A stretch of DNA of 64,000 nucleotides from Pseudoruegeria sp. HB172150 (GCF_013184805.1 NZ_JAATNG010000002.1:534637-598636), one strand, 5' to 3'; shown: positions 1-9,962, numbered from the stretch's first letter. Numbers and translations are program-made. The notes: a model not told the origin generated them from the letters alone.

Positions 1-254
1 GTCGTAAAGGGGAACCGGCAGTATTCCGAACGGCAGTACCGCTCGGAAACGGTGTTTCAGGACACAATTGGCTAGTCCAGATTGTGCGGGGTCGGGGAAG
101 GGATTGATGCGGCCCTCGAAATCGGTCACGGACGAAACCGGATCATAACCATATCGGGCGTGCAGAGCCTTTGCCCCGTTTCGCTCAGTACATTAGCTTC
201 GCTTGACCACTGGAAGGGAACCGCTTTGATTGGGCCCGCGATTGGAAAGCCAGA
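1..254. other. left edge, no supported gene
   Basis: Plus-strand frame 1 is open from the edge to a TAG at 73-75, so it could be the last 24 codons of an upstream gene, but nothing in it is recognisable. Bases 76-254 hold no convincing ORF and probably act as the upstream region of the sulfotransferase gene that starts at 255. Confidence 0.3.
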
Positions 255-1136
255 ATGAGTACACCTAAGGTGACATTGGAACGGCCACTGGCCAAGCCGC
301 CGCTGCCGACTCTCATCTGGCGCCATGTTGAGCTGCGTGTTCGCAAAGCGACCAGTTCGATGCGCGCGCTGCCAGATTTTGTGATCGCAGGTGCCCAGAA
401 ATGCGGAACCAGTTCAATGCACCAGTATTTCCTGCAGCATCCGTGCCTGTTACCGGCTTCAATCAAGGAGGTACACTTTTTTGACGGTGGGCTTGATCCG
501 AACTGGGACAAATATGCTGAAGGCGAGACGCTCTACCGAAGCTATTTTCCTCTTCGGTCTAGAGTAAACCGCAAAAACGCGCTGTGTTTCGAGGCGTCAC
601 CGGACTATATATTTAATCCGGTTGCCGCTGAGCGCATGGCGCAGATTATCCCGAATGCAAAAATTGTCGTTCTGCTGCGCGACCCGGTGGAGCGCGCGAT
701 CTCGCATTATTTCCACGAGCGTCGCAGGGGACGCGAAACGGAGTGCATCGAGATTGCCTTCGCCCGCGAGAATGAGCGCCTTGCCGTACCGATGGAGCAG
801 AGAGCCTATAAAGATACGGTGTTCATCAATCAGTCCTACAAGTTGCGGGGCCGTTACGCCGAGCAACTTGAACTATTGTACCGGCACTTTCCCGTTGAGA
901 ACGTTCTCGTAATCGAGTCCGAAGCATTTTTCGAGGAACCGATGACGTCACTCGAACAGGTACTGGCTTTCGTCGGGATGGAAAGCTTCCCGGTGACGAT
1001 TGACGTCAAGCCGACGGGCAAAGGTGCAAACCGAACCGAAGTTCCAAATAGCATTCGGGACCATCTTTCAGATTATTTTTCAGAGCCGAATGAAGCGCTC
1101 GCAGATCTGCTTGGGCGTCGGTTTCGATGGATGTGA
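255..1136 (+). CDS. sulfotransferase family protein (PAPS-dependent)
   Basis: A 293-residue protein of the bacterial sulfotransferase family, which transfers sulfate from PAPS to a carbohydrate or lipid hydroxyl. The 5'-phosphosulfate loop IAGAQKCGTSS lies near residues 44-54. The 3'-phosphate segment, VVLLRDPVERAISHY, lies near 138-152 with the expected Arg and Ser. No signal peptide or membrane segment is visible, so it should be cytoplasmic. The ATG at 255 has a weak GGAAAG upstream; an internal Met at residue 36 just before the conserved core is the alternative start. The next gene overlaps its 3' end by 10 bases, so the two are probably co-translated. The glycosyltransferase and pyruvyl transferase neighbours suggest it modifies a surface polysaccharide. 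The acceptor is unknown. Confidence 0.85.
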   Translation: MSTPKVTLERPLAKPPLPTLIWRHVELRVRKATSSMRALPDFVIAGAQKCGTSSMHQYFLQHPCLLPASIKEVHFFDGGLDPNWDKYAEGETLYRSYFPLRSRVNRKNALCFEASPDYIFNPVAAERMAQIIPNAKIVVLLRDPVERAISHYFHERRRGRETECIEIAFARENERLAVPMEQRAYKDTVFINQSYKLRGRYAEQLELLYRHFPVENVLVIESEAFFEEPMTSLEQVLAFVGMESFPVTIDVKPTGKGANRTEVPNSIRDHLSDYFSEPNEALADLLGRRFRWM

Positions 1137-2269
1137 TTGAAGCGCCAAGCCTGGTTCCCGGCCGGGTTTCCCTTATCGTGCCATGTTACAATGTCGAGCG
1201 ATATTTGGGTGATTTCTTAGATTCGGTGGTGCAGCAAACCTACAAGCATCTGGAAATCATCCTGGTCAACGACGGCGCCAATGAAGCGACGACGACTCTG
1301 TTGCGAGACGCTGTTCCGAGACTCGAGTCGGAGAGTTACATCGTCAAGCTGATCGAGCAGGCGAACAAAGGTCTTGGTGGCGCTGTCGATACAGGGCTCA
1401 AGCATTTCTCCGGCGAATTCCTAATGTGGCCCGACCCCGACGACTGGTTGCTTCCGAATTCCGTTGAGCGACGGGTTGCTTTGCTGCGAAAGAACCCGGA
1501 GGCTGGATTGCTCCGTACCAACGCACAGCTCTTTATCGAACTCAGCCAGAAATTTGAAGGGTACTTCATGCCGTGTGATTCCGAGCCGCACTGGCAGGAC
1601 GGTTTCTTCGAAGACCTCTTCTTTATGCGGAATTACCATGCTCCGGTTTGCCATACGCTCCGGAGCAGAGACTTCCTGACGGCAAACGCGCGGCGTGAGA
1701 TCTTCCACACCTCGGTATCCTCCCAGAACTTCCAAATGTTAGCGCCGGTTGTCGAGAAATTTCCTGTCCTCCAGGTGCCTGAGGTACTTGCAGTGTATCG
1801 CGTACGCGCGGATTCCCGCTCCCGGGCCCCATCCAAAAGCCCCGACAAGCTAGTAGCTCGTTTTGACCAGATCATAGAATTGATTTCGAACACGCTACCG
1901 AGACTGGAAACCTATCAAGAGAGAGCTGCAGAACAGGTTGTTAACTACCATTGGCGGAACAACATGCTACCGACCACTTTCCGCGGCGGAATGGAAAAAA
2001 AATCTATGGATGTGATTGAGCGGAGCTCATTGAGCGTTAATCGTAAGGCGATTGCATCCGCTCTCGTTCGAATTCGCTGCAACGGGGCACTATCCGGATT
2101 CGACCGGCAGACGGGCCGAGTTATTTCCCGCGCGCTTGCACGGCTGTTTGATGCAATAGTGAGGATGCCAGAGCAAGAAGTCCGCTGGGGTGCGGGGCCG
2201 TTGTGGTCCGGTGCGCAGCTCACTCCCCCTGTAAGTGCCCGTAGGCAGTCACCAGATCCACGAAATTAA
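1127..2269 (+). CDS. family 2 glycosyltransferase
   Basis: A 380-residue protein with an N-terminal GT-A fold. SLIVPCYNVERYL near residue 15 is the GT2 start, followed by the acidic strand ILVNDG and a DPDDW motif that should hold the metal and sugar nucleotide (the DXD site). It would move a sugar from a nucleotide donor to a growing cytoplasmic-face glycan. The C-terminal 150 residues are not recognisable. It overlaps the preceding sulfotransferase gene by 10 bases, which supports one transcript. Donor and acceptor cannot be read from the sequence. Confidence 0.88.
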   Translation: MDVIEAPSLVPGRVSLIVPCYNVERYLGDFLDSVVQQTYKHLEIILVNDGANEATTTLLRDAVPRLESESYIVKLIEQANKGLGGAVDTGLKHFSGEFLMWPDPDDWLLPNSVERRVALLRKNPEAGLLRTNAQLFIELSQKFEGYFMPCDSEPHWQDGFFEDLFFMRNYHAPVCHTLRSRDFLTANARREIFHTSVSSQNFQMLAPVVEKFPVLQVPEVLAVYRVRADSRSRAPSKSPDKLVARFDQIIELISNTLPRLETYQERAAEQVVNYHWRNNMLPTTFRGGMEKKSMDVIERSSLSVNRKAIASALVRIRCNGALSGFDRQTGRVISRALARLFDAIVRMPEQEVRWGAGPLWSGAQLTPPVSARRQSPDPRN

Positions 2270-2309
2270 TTTTCTCTCTCAATATGCAATAGCTCAGAAG
2301 GCAGAAGAG

Positions 2310-3311
2310 ATGCGCACACTGAAAACCCTTGCCCGCTCTCTGCTGGGAAGTAGGTATCAGAACTACCTCGTCTTCCGTTACCGGCGTAAGTTGAAGAAAC
2401 AATATGCTTACGATTTTTCTCGCTACTCAGAAGCGGCGTACAACTCTTGGTCCGATGCATCGCGGGAGACTTTGGAAGCACAGGTCGTCCTCGAATATCA
2501 TAGAATTGAGAAAGGGCTCGCACTTCCAAACCCAAAACCATTGTTCGGATTAGACGTAGTGCGTGGCTTGATTGAGTCTGTCACTCATTTCGAAACCTGC
2601 TTCGGCTCAACATTGGCAACTGAACGGGCGCGCGCTGCCATCGCGTCCTATGTGGATTTCAATGGAAATGAACCGGAATTAGACTTCATTCCTGCTTCGT
2701 TCCGAGTTTTGAAGGAGCCACGCGCTACAATCGAAATCTCGAGAAAAGAGCTTGAGCAATCTACAAAAATCGGATTCGAAGAATTTGCGCGAAGCAGACA
2801 TAGCATTCGCAACTTCAGTGGAGCTCCTATTGACGTCGAACAGATACTCGAGGCGGTCTCAATTGCGCAGACGGCACCGTCTGTCTGCAACCGCCAATCG
2901 GGCCGCGTGCATGTAATGGTTGGCCGTGAACAGATCGATAAGGCGTTGAGCTTCCAGAATGGAAACCGAGGATTTGGTCACCTTGCCGGCGCGGTTCTGA
3001 TAGTAACTTCCGACATGAGGACCTTTGCGCATTCTTACGAACGCAATCAATGTTGGGTCGATGGCGGTTTGTTCGCCATGATGCTGAACCTCGGCTTGCA
3101 CGCACAAGGCTTCGGCACATGCATGTTAAACTGGAGTGCGGATGCTGATCGGGACCAGAGTATGCGCAGCGCATTTGACATTCCAGACCATGAGTGTGTG
3201 ATCACGATGATGGCTGTTGGGCATGTCCCGACGAGCTATCAAGTCGCCCGGTCAGCGCGTCCGGGCGTGGAGGCTGTCGCGACCGTTCACCAGGAATGTA
3301 CCGAATGTTGA
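2310..3311 (+). CDS. nitroreductase-family flavoprotein
   Basis: A 333-residue protein. Its C-terminal two thirds is a nitroreductase (FMN) domain: SRHSIRNF gives the FMN-phosphate arginines, APSVCNRQ is the second flavin contact, and GLHAQGFGTCMLNW is the family's dimer/active-site segment. The N-terminal 150 residues are an unassigned extension. I take the ATG at 2310, preceded by AGAAGAG, over an in-frame GTG at 2235 that overlaps the previous gene. Proteins of this build are often found beside polysaccharide pyruvyl transferases, as here. Its role in glycan modification is an inference and the substrate is unknown. Confidence 0.8.
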   Translation: MRTLKTLARSLLGSRYQNYLVFRYRRKLKKQYAYDFSRYSEAAYNSWSDASRETLEAQVVLEYHRIEKGLALPNPKPLFGLDVVRGLIESVTHFETCFGSTLATERARAAIASYVDFNGNEPELDFIPASFRVLKEPRATIEISRKELEQSTKIGFEEFARSRHSIRNFSGAPIDVEQILEAVSIAQTAPSVCNRQSGRVHVMVGREQIDKALSFQNGNRGFGHLAGAVLIVTSDMRTFAHSYERNQCWVDGGLFAMMLNLGLHAQGFGTCMLNWSADADRDQSMRSAFDIPDHECVITMMAVGHVPTSYQVARSARPGVEAVATVHQECTEC

Positions 3312-3359
3312 CAGACAGATTTACCGCGCATTTTCAGTTTGAAGCTGGCGGACTGTGAT

Positions 3360-4631
3360 ATGGAACCAAAGACGATCCCGACCACTTCCCCGATTCTGTC
3401 CAGTTCAGATCAATTCTTGTTTGTCGGCAACGGCCCTTACCGCAATCGTGGTTGCGAGGCTATCGTTCGGGGCACGATGAAAATCCTGTCGGGGGTTTGG
3501 GGTGAAGCGGTCACTGCGCGAGCGGGTGTCATGGCGGCCCCATTAACTGTTGAAGATCAGCAGGCCGGAGAAATCGACCGGCGAGTGACGAATTTTCCGG
3601 TTTCTCATGTTGGTAGTCGGCTGAGCAAGAAATGGTGGATGGCACAGGCCAACAAGCGGCTGGGGACCGGCTTCCACCATCACTCCGAAGATCTGGCCGG
3701 CCACTACGAGGGTGTCAAGGCTGCGATGCAGTTGGGCGGCGACAATTACTCGCTCGATTACGGGCGCCCCTGGGATTACATCGCGCTGGATCGTTACCTG
3801 CAAAAGCGAGGAGTGCCGGTTTTTATCTGGGGTGCTTCGGTGGGGCCGTTCGAGGCGGACCCTGAATTTGCACCGACAATGTATGGGCATCTGAAAACGC
3901 TGGATGGAATTTTCGTACGCGAGACCGAGACGCTGGCCTATCTTGAAAGGCACGGAGTTTCGGACAATGTGCAGCTCGTTGCCGACCCGGCTTTCGTGAT
4001 GACGAAGTTCGCACCCGCCGACCCTACGGTTCGTTCGCTAGTCTGTGAGGAGACGATTGGCATCAACATCAGCCCGCTGGTTGCGCGCTTTTCTGCCGAT
4101 GGCGGCACTGTTGACGAATGGCGCGAGAAAGCAGCCAAAATGATCATTGCCTGTGGGAAACGGACCGGCCGGCCGATCCTCCTGATTCCGCATGTTGCCT
4201 CGCCGAAACCCGACGAAGACGATTATGCGTTTTTGCAGTCGCTACAGGCCAAGGTCGGTGACTTGGCCGGTGTATCTGTCGGGATCGCACCGGCACTGGG
4301 TGCAGCTGAACTCAAATGGATAATCGGGCACTGCGCGGTATTTGCCGGCGCGCGAACCCATTCGACAATTGCGGCGTTGTCGAGCCATGTACCGACTCTG
4401 AGCCTTAGCTACTCGGTCAAATCCATCGGCATTAACAAAGACATCTTCGGGCACCAGGAGTTCTGCCATTCCGTCAAAACAATTACGCCGGATCAGTTCG
4501 CGGAGGTGATCGCACAGATGATCGACGATGCTGCTGCGATCCGCGCGTATCTGGATGAGAAGATCCCCGGAATACAGGCAAGGGCACGCTCGGCCGGAAC
4601 ATTTTTGCGGAGCAAGCTGGAGGACCGTTGA
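3360..4631 (+). CDS. polysaccharide pyruvyl transferase family protein
   Basis: A protein of about 423 residues of the polysaccharide pyruvyl transferase family (CsaB/WcaK-like), which transfers pyruvate from PEP to make a pyruvate ketal on a polysaccharide sugar. Family marks are the early GNGPYRNRGCEAIVRG segment, GGDNYSLDYG near residue 130, WGASVGPF, a DPAF motif and the late GARTHSTIAAL motif with its His. The ATG at 3360 is preferred over an in-frame TTG at 3339, although neither has a strong ribosome site. It ends two bases before the next start. Together with the sulfotransferases it points to an acidic exopolysaccharide. Confidence 0.85.
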   Translation: MEPKTIPTTSPILSSSDQFLFVGNGPYRNRGCEAIVRGTMKILSGVWGEAVTARAGVMAAPLTVEDQQAGEIDRRVTNFPVSHVGSRLSKKWWMAQANKRLGTGFHHHSEDLAGHYEGVKAAMQLGGDNYSLDYGRPWDYIALDRYLQKRGVPVFIWGASVGPFEADPEFAPTMYGHLKTLDGIFVRETETLAYLERHGVSDNVQLVADPAFVMTKFAPADPTVRSLVCEETIGINISPLVARFSADGGTVDEWREKAAKMIIACGKRTGRPILLIPHVASPKPDEDDYAFLQSLQAKVGDLAGVSVGIAPALGAAELKWIIGHCAVFAGARTHSTIAALSSHVPTLSLSYSVKSIGINKDIFGHQEFCHSVKTITPDQFAEVIAQMIDDAAAIRAYLDEKIPGIQARARSAGTFLRSKLEDR

Positions 4632-4632
4632 T

Positions 4633-5433
4633 TTGGACACTACGGGCAAATCGCTTCCATTGCTTGGCATGCGGACGGTGCTGATCCTGCGGAGCAGGGA
4701 GGCACGCGCATATGCTGCAGACCTAAAGGGGGCGAAGGCTAGCGACGGTAAGAAAAATGTCCTGATCTTCGGTCAGGGGCGTGCTGGAACGACCCTGTTC
4801 GAGCAACTGATGTGCTCGACTGGGCAGTTCGTTGGGTATCACGAAGTTCTCAACACCGTCACACGCGAGGTTCTCTGGCCAATTCGCTTCGTGCGTGGCC
4901 TTGGCCGGTGGGTTCCCGGGGAAAACGTCATTCTGCACGTTAAGCCGGAACATTTGGGTGGCGCGCGACGGCGGCCGGTAGACGAGCGGGCGTTTCTCGA
5001 GGCAATGCACGACGACGGATGGACTATCGTCCATATCCGGAGAGCAGACATCATCCGCCAGATGCTCTCAAAATACATTGCTAAAGCGCGTGGCGCTTAT
5101 CACAAGACAGACGAGCAGGAAGAGAGGATCAACCTGCAAATCCCGCCACAGGAATTTTTGGAGCAGTACGAGCGGCGCACCGGTCTGTTGCAGAAAGAAG
5201 ACAACATTCTGGAAGGGCTGCAACACCTGAAGATCAGTTATGAAAGTGATCTTGAATCGCCGGAACGTCATCAGAGGACCATAGACGAGATACTTGACCA
5301 ACTGGGATTGGAGCGGCGGCCGGTATCTACGGCGCTGAAGAAAATCACCACCGCACCTGCGAAGGACTATCTGTCGAATCTGAATGAGTTGCGCGAAGCC
5401 CTGACCGCGCGGGGCGTGGAGTGGACGTTGTGA
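4633..5433 (+). CDS. sulfotransferase-like P-loop protein
   Basis: A protein of about 266 residues with a sulfotransferase-type phosphate loop, IFGQGRAGTTLFEQL, near residue 45, and a later IVHIRRADIIRQML segment that resembles the 3'-phosphate site but is less canonical than in the first sulfotransferase of this block. I choose the TTG at 4633 because GGAGG sits about nine bases upstream; the next in-frame ATG is at 4669. An upstream start at 4528 would lie inside the pyruvyl transferase gene and is unlikely. The substrate is unknown; sulfation of the same glycan is the simplest reading. Confidence 0.7.
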   Translation: MDTTGKSLPLLGMRTVLILRSREARAYAADLKGAKASDGKKNVLIFGQGRAGTTLFEQLMCSTGQFVGYHEVLNTVTREVLWPIRFVRGLGRWVPGENVILHVKPEHLGGARRRPVDERAFLEAMHDDGWTIVHIRRADIIRQMLSKYIAKARGAYHKTDEQEERINLQIPPQEFLEQYERRTGLLQKEDNILEGLQHLKISYESDLESPERHQRTIDEILDQLGLERRPVSTALKKITTAPAKDYLSNLNELREALTARGVEWTL

Positions 5434-5469
5434 TTTGGCGGTCGGTGCACCTGTGGGAGTGGAGTTGAC

Positions 5470-6405
5470 GTGAACACGGATGTTAGCGTCGTTATCCCTT
5501 GTTACAACAAGATGCGCTACGTTGCGGCCGCTATCGAGAGCGCGCTTGCGCAGGAGTATCCTGTCGAGGTGATCGTCGTCGACGACGGTTCCACCGATGG
5601 CAGTCTCGACGAGATCAAGCGCTTTGACGGTCGGATCCGCTGGGTCACTGGGCCGAATCGCGGCGGCAGCGCGGCAAGGAATATTGGGATTGGGATGTCG
5701 GACAGCACCTGGATCCAGTTTCTCGATGCGGACGATATATTGCCGACAGGCAAGATTATGGCTCAGGTCGCCGCGATGAAGGGGGCGCCAGCCAACGCGT
5801 TGGCGTTCTGCGGATGGTCCCTTTTGCATGACGACGGCAAGGTTGAACCACCGGACTCGCGCCAGTTCTGGCACGAATATCCCGATGGTATCTCCTTACT
5901 GATCGAGATGTGGTACGACGGCGGTTTCTTTCCGCCGCATGTCTGGCTTGTTCCGCGCAGCCTGATCGAATTGGCCGGGACCTGGGACGAAACGCTGACT
6001 GGCGACGATGACGGAGAGTTCATTGGGAGAATGCTGGCTGCCTCGTCCGAACTGCGGTTTTGCTGTGATATCAACGTCATGTATCGTGATCCCCCGGAAG
6101 GGTCAGTCAGTCGCGACAAGTCATTGAAGTCGGCACGCAGTTTCTGGCGTGCGTTTGAGAGCGTATCCGGCCACCTTCTCGCACAGCGAACCGACGAGCC
6201 TACGCGCAAAGCGTGCCTGGCTCGGGTGCGCAAAACGGCTTATGCGTGGCGTGAAGTCCCCGAAGTCGTGGAAAAAGCAGCCGCTTGGGAAAAGTCCAGC
6301 GGCCTCTTCGATTTCAGCCCGACACTGCCTACGAAGACGCGCTATCTTGTGGGATTCTTCGGTCTCAAACGCGGGTTGAGGCTACGACGCCTATTGTCCG
6401 GCTGA
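5470..6405 (+). CDS. family 2 glycosyltransferase
   Basis: A 311-residue GT-A glycosyltransferase. It has VSVVIPCYNKMRYV at the N terminus, VIVVDDGSTDGS for the nucleotide-binding strand, GGSAARNIGI, and QFLDADDIL as the DXD metal site near residue 85. It starts with GTG behind GGAG. It is the last gene of the polysaccharide block and ends 73 bases before the convergent tRNA-Sec gene. Sugar specificity cannot be told. Confidence 0.88.
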   Translation: MNTDVSVVIPCYNKMRYVAAAIESALAQEYPVEVIVVDDGSTDGSLDEIKRFDGRIRWVTGPNRGGSAARNIGIGMSDSTWIQFLDADDILPTGKIMAQVAAMKGAPANALAFCGWSLLHDDGKVEPPDSRQFWHEYPDGISLLIEMWYDGGFFPPHVWLVPRSLIELAGTWDETLTGDDDGEFIGRMLAASSELRFCCDINVMYRDPPEGSVSRDKSLKSARSFWRAFESVSGHLLAQRTDEPTRKACLARVRKTAYAWREVPEVVEKAAAWEKSSGLFDFSPTLPTKTRYLVGFFGLKRGLRLRRLLSG

Positions 6406-6478
6406 GTTTAGACAGGCGGATGCCCGGCCTCTCTGAAGGGCCACCAGACTGTGTCAGTCGTACTGCCCCTAAGTAGTT

Positions 6479-6574
6479 TGGCGGAAGAGAATGGGAGTCG
6501 AACCCACCTAGGACTGGCTGACAGTCCCACCCGGATTTGAAGTCCGGACGCCCCACCGGGGACGCTTCTCTTCC
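6479..6574 (-). tRNA. selC: tRNA-Sec (UCA anticodon)
   Basis: Read on the minus strand this is a 96-nt RNA with an 8-bp acceptor stem (GGAAGAGA pairing with TCTCTTCC), an encoded GCCA end, a 5-bp anticodon stem CCGGA/TCCGG around loop CTTCAAA with anticodon TCA, a long variable arm (GGGACTGTCAGCCAGTCC) and a T arm with TTCGACT. The 8-bp acceptor, long variable arm and UCA anticodon are hallmarks of selenocysteine tRNA, and the ends match the E. coli selC pattern. It is the last element of the Sec island. Its first 67 bases are also the 3' end of the selB reading frame. Confidence 0.97.
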
Positions 6575-8532
6575 GCAAGGCGTTGGGACGGATCGATGCC
6601 GTCTGCCCCAGTTCCAAAATCGGCGATTCGATGTGGTACCACGCACCGCAGGTCGTCCCGGCGTACCGTCAAGCCGATCCGGTCGAAATATTCCAGGATC
6701 TCTATCGAAACTTTCCGACCGTTTTCTAAACGGTTCCTGAGCGCCGCAGCTGGGAACCAGCCGTTCTCGGCGGCTGCCGCAATGTCGCCGACAATTGCCG
6801 CGATATCCAGCAGCGCTTCCCGCGCGAAAAATCGGTCTCGCGCAAGTTCGATCACGGCGTTCTGTTGCGCCATGGATTTGAGCACACGGCGGACATCAAT
6901 CTCTCTTGCGCCAAGCTCGGCCGCGCATTCCTCGACCTTTGGCGGCCGGAACCGATTGCTGCCTGAAAGTAGCGGCCGGATGCGCAGCCATAGGTGGTGG
7001 TCGATTCTGTCGAGTGCGAGTTTGTGGTCCGGCAGGCAGATCGCCCCGCCTCGGGAGGAGAACGTTCCGTCGGCCACCATTTGGCGGATGATGGCGGCAC
7101 CATGCGTTACGCCGTGGTTCTTCTCTAGAGCTTTCGCCAGCGATGCCAGTCCGCAGCCCAGGATTTGCGGATTCATCCGGTGAAATACTTCTAGTGCCGA
7201 GCGCACAGAAACAATTAGCCGATCCCACACCGGTTCCGCCAGTACCAGGTCGTGGTCAGTCTGCGTTACATGAACATGGGACACCTGTTTCAGAAGCCGC
7301 TCCAGCTGCGGCTGACTCATCGCCCGGTCGCGGGCAAATGCGGCGATGTCCACGGTGAAAGGTTCGGTTGCAAGCAATCCTTCAAGGCATACGACAGGAT
7401 CGGCCCGGCTCAGCGCACCCAATTGGGCGAGTCGTTTCGGACTGCGCCTGCGGCGGCGCGGACCTCGCAGGTCGATCACATGCCCGCCGCCCAAGGTTCG
7501 CGCGCCGCCCGCTTCCCGGACGATAAACCGGTCGCCGACGCTGGTAGCGATTTCCTTGTCCAGAACAAGCTGAACTCGGCCGGTTTCTCCTGGACGGATG
7601 TCATCTGCCTGGAGCAGCGCAAGGCGCGCGACGGTCTCCGAAGCGCCATGATGCAGACGCACAGGCGTCCAGTGCGCCAGCGGGCGGGACTCGTCGCATA
7701 GAGTGTTCAGGATTGCGTCGATGGTGTTCGTGGGGGAATGGGCACCCTCGTCCAAGATGAAATCGCCGCGCGAGATGGCATCGACCTCAATAGCATCGCC
7801 TACGAGATTGAGAGCACAGCGATCGCCCACGCGTCCCGTTTCGGCGGGGCGGTTCTGCGTATGCATGCCGCGCACCCGCGCCTTCATACCCGCAGGGCTG
7901 ACCAGGACATTATCGCCGACACTCACGTGGCCCGAGATCACGGCGCCGGTAACGACAGTTCCTGTGCCTCTCAGTGTGAAACATCGGTCGACCGCGAGCC
8001 GGAACAACCCGTCCGAGGAACGAGGTTCAAAAGATTTTTCCTGAAGCACTAGTTCTGCGTGTAGCTCAGCAATGCCTTCTGACGTAACGGTAGAGACCTC
8101 AAAAACCGGAGCCGATGCAAGCGGCGTGCCTTTCAGAAGCTCTGAAACCTGCGACTTTACCTCCGAGCGTCGGTCCCGGTCTGTGAGATCGCACTTTGTC
8201 AGCGCAACCGCGCCTCTCGTCAGCCCAAGCAGCATGACGATGTCGAGGTGCTCACGCGTTTGCGGCATTATTCCGTCATCGGCAGCCACAACCAGCAGCA
8301 CGGAATCGATGCCTGTTGCTCCGGCAAGCATGTTGCGGATGAACCGCTCGTGTCCGGGTACATCCACGAAGCCTAGCACACTGCCATTTTCGAGGCCGAG
8401 ATAGGCAAACCCTAGGTCGATGGTGATGCCGCGCGCCTTCTCTTCCTTAAGCCTGTCCGCGTCGACGTCGGTAAGTGCCTGAACCAGAGCCGTCTTGCCG
8501 TGATCGATATGGCCTGCCGTACCGATTATCAT
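6508..8532 (-). CDS. selB: selenocysteine-specific elongation factor SelB
   Basis: A protein of about 674 residues that delivers Sec-tRNA to UGA codons by binding a SECIS hairpin in the mRNA. The GTPase domain is at the N terminus: [15 protein letters not shown] is the P-loop, DVPGHERFI is switch II and ALTKCDL is the base-recognition motif. EF-Tu-like beta-barrel domains follow, and the last 250 or so residues carry the winged-helix repeats expected to bind SECIS. The ATG at 8532 overlaps the selA stop as ATGA and is preferred over an in-frame start at 8556. The last 21 codons and the TAG stop lie inside selC, so the annotated C-terminus is translated from the tRNA sequence. Confidence 0.95.
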   Translation of the reverse strand: MIIGTAGHIDHGKTALVQALTDVDADRLKEEKARGITIDLGFAYLGLENGSVLGFVDVPGHERFIRNMLAGATGIDSVLLVVAADDGIMPQTREHLDIVMLLGLTRGAVALTKCDLTDRDRRSEVKSQVSELLKGTPLASAPVFEVSTVTSEGIAELHAELVLQEKSFEPRSSDGLFRLAVDRCFTLRGTGTVVTGAVISGHVSVGDNVLVSPAGMKARVRGMHTQNRPAETGRVGDRCALNLVGDAIEVDAISRGDFILDEGAHSPTNTIDAILNTLCDESRPLAHWTPVRLHHGASETVARLALLQADDIRPGETGRVQLVLDKEIATSVGDRFIVREAGGARTLGGGHVIDLRGPRRRRRSPKRLAQLGALSRADPVVCLEGLLATEPFTVDIAAFARDRAMSQPQLERLLKQVSHVHVTQTDHDLVLAEPVWDRLIVSVRSALEVFHRMNPQILGCGLASLAKALEKNHGVTHGAAIIRQMVADGTFSSRGGAICLPDHKLALDRIDHHLWLRIRPLLSGSNRFRPPKVEECAAELGAREIDVRRVLKSMAQQNAVIELARDRFFAREALLDIAAIVGDIAAAAENGWFPAAALRNRLENGRKVSIEILEYFDRIGLTVRRDDLRCVVPHRIADFGTGADGIDPSQRLAEEKRPRWGVRTSNPGGTVSQS

Positions 8533-9947
8533 TTCGGCACCTGTGGCGATCTCCACGCTGCCAGATTGGCCAGAAAGTCGGCTTCAGACTTGAGGCAGCG
8601 CAGGTCCAGCAGTACTGTCTGCCTGGCGATGCGGCCGATCACTGGTTTTGGCAGTTGCCTCAAGCTTTCAGCCAACAGTTCCGGTGCACGGCCACCTTCG
8701 GTAAGTGGCTTGATGGCCAGCGCCGCGCTGGGCAAGGTTTCCACGGGCATTGCGCCGGAGCCGATCTGGCTGCGGCAATCGGCAATGGTGACGCGGTACT
8801 CGGAACCTAGAGTCTCCCCGACCAAGGGGGCGAGGCGTTGGGCGGCAGCGCGAATTTCGTCCTCACTTCGGGCGAGAAAGCGATAGGTCGGCAATGTCTC
8901 GGCAAGGCACTCGGTCTTGCGGTAGAGTCTCAGAGTAGCCTCGATTGCGGCTATGCGGATCTTGTCGGCGCGCAGAGCGCGTTTCATCGGGTTCGCGTTG
9001 AGCTGGGCGATAAGGTCCTTTCGGCCGACTATGAACCCGGCCTGCGGTCCGCCAAGTAGCTTGTCACCGGAAAAGGTAACAACGTCCGCACCTGCGTCAA
9101 CAGCCTGCCGCACAGTGGCTTCCGGCGCCACGCCGTAAGGAGCCAGGTCGATCAGAGTGCCGGATCCCAGGTCATCGACCATTGGCACGCCCATCTCGCG
9201 TGCGATCGCTGCAACCTCACTGGTCGGGACTTCTGCGGTAAAGCCTTCGATGCGATAGTTAGAGGTGTGGACCTTCATCACAACGCCGGTTTCGCTGTCG
9301 ATTGCGTTCAAATAGTCGCTCTTGTGGGTCCGGTTCGTGGTTCCCACCTCGACAAGCTGCGTACCTGCGCTGGCCATGATCTCGGGCATGCGAAAGGCGC
9401 CGCCGATCTCGATAAGCTCTCCGCGCGATACGATGGCCTTACGGCCGAAAGCCAGCGTGTTGAGCGTTAGCAGCACGGCGGACGCGTTGTTGTTAACTAC
9501 AGTTGCGTCTTCGGCGCCAGTCAGTTCGCAGAGCAGATCGCGCAGGATGTTGTCGCGTTCACCGCGACCACCGCTGTCGATGTCGAATTCGAGTGCAACG
9601 GCGTTTCGCATTGCCTCGATGGCGGCGTCGATTGCGCAATCGGCCAGCTGCGCACGGCCGAGATTGGTGTGGAGCACGGTCCCGGTCAGGTTAAAGACAG
9701 ATGTCAGACGCGGTTTATGCGCAAGTTCCAATGCGGCGCTAGCGGTGGCGGATATGTCCGCGACAGTGGCGATCGCAGCCCGTTCCAATCGCGCGGCGTT
9801 TAGAGCATCCCGAATGGCGTCCGCTGTTACTGTATGGCCATATCGTTCGCGCAGAGCCTGGCCGACGGGCGATTGCAGCACTTTGTCTACCGAAGGCAGG
9901 CGCCTCGCATCTGCAGGTATCTTCGTCTTGCTTTCCGCTGATCCCAT
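8529..9947 (-). CDS. selA: L-seryl-tRNA(Sec) selenium transferase
   Basis: A 472-residue PLP enzyme that converts seryl-tRNA(Sec) to selenocysteyl-tRNA(Sec) using selenophosphate. The PLP lysine is in TFSGDKLLGG at about residue 296, next to the position usual for the family (295 in E. coli). TGTVLHTNLGRA and VVNNNASAVLL are further family signatures. Length is normal. It ends in an ATGA overlap with selB and starts 15 bases after the reductase-like gene, so all are one operon. SelD (selenophosphate synthase) is not in the window and must be encoded elsewhere. Confidence 0.96.
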   Translation of the reverse strand: MGSAESKTKIPADARRLPSVDKVLQSPVGQALRERYGHTVTADAIRDALNAARLERAAIATVADISATASAALELAHKPRLTSVFNLTGTVLHTNLGRAQLADCAIDAAIEAMRNAVALEFDIDSGGRGERDNILRDLLCELTGAEDATVVNNNASAVLLTLNTLAFGRKAIVSRGELIEIGGAFRMPEIMASAGTQLVEVGTTNRTHKSDYLNAIDSETGVVMKVHTSNYRIEGFTAEVPTSEVAAIAREMGVPMVDDLGSGTLIDLAPYGVAPEATVRQAVDAGADVVTFSGDKLLGGPQAGFIVGRKDLIAQLNANPMKRALRADKIRIAAIEATLRLYRKTECLAETLPTYRFLARSEDEIRAAAQRLAPLVGETLGSEYRVTIADCRSQIGSGAMPVETLPSAALAIKPLTEGGRAPELLAESLRQLPKPVIGRIARQTVLLDLRCLKSEADFLANLAAWRSPQVPK

Positions 9948-9962
9948 CCGACTACCGAGCGC

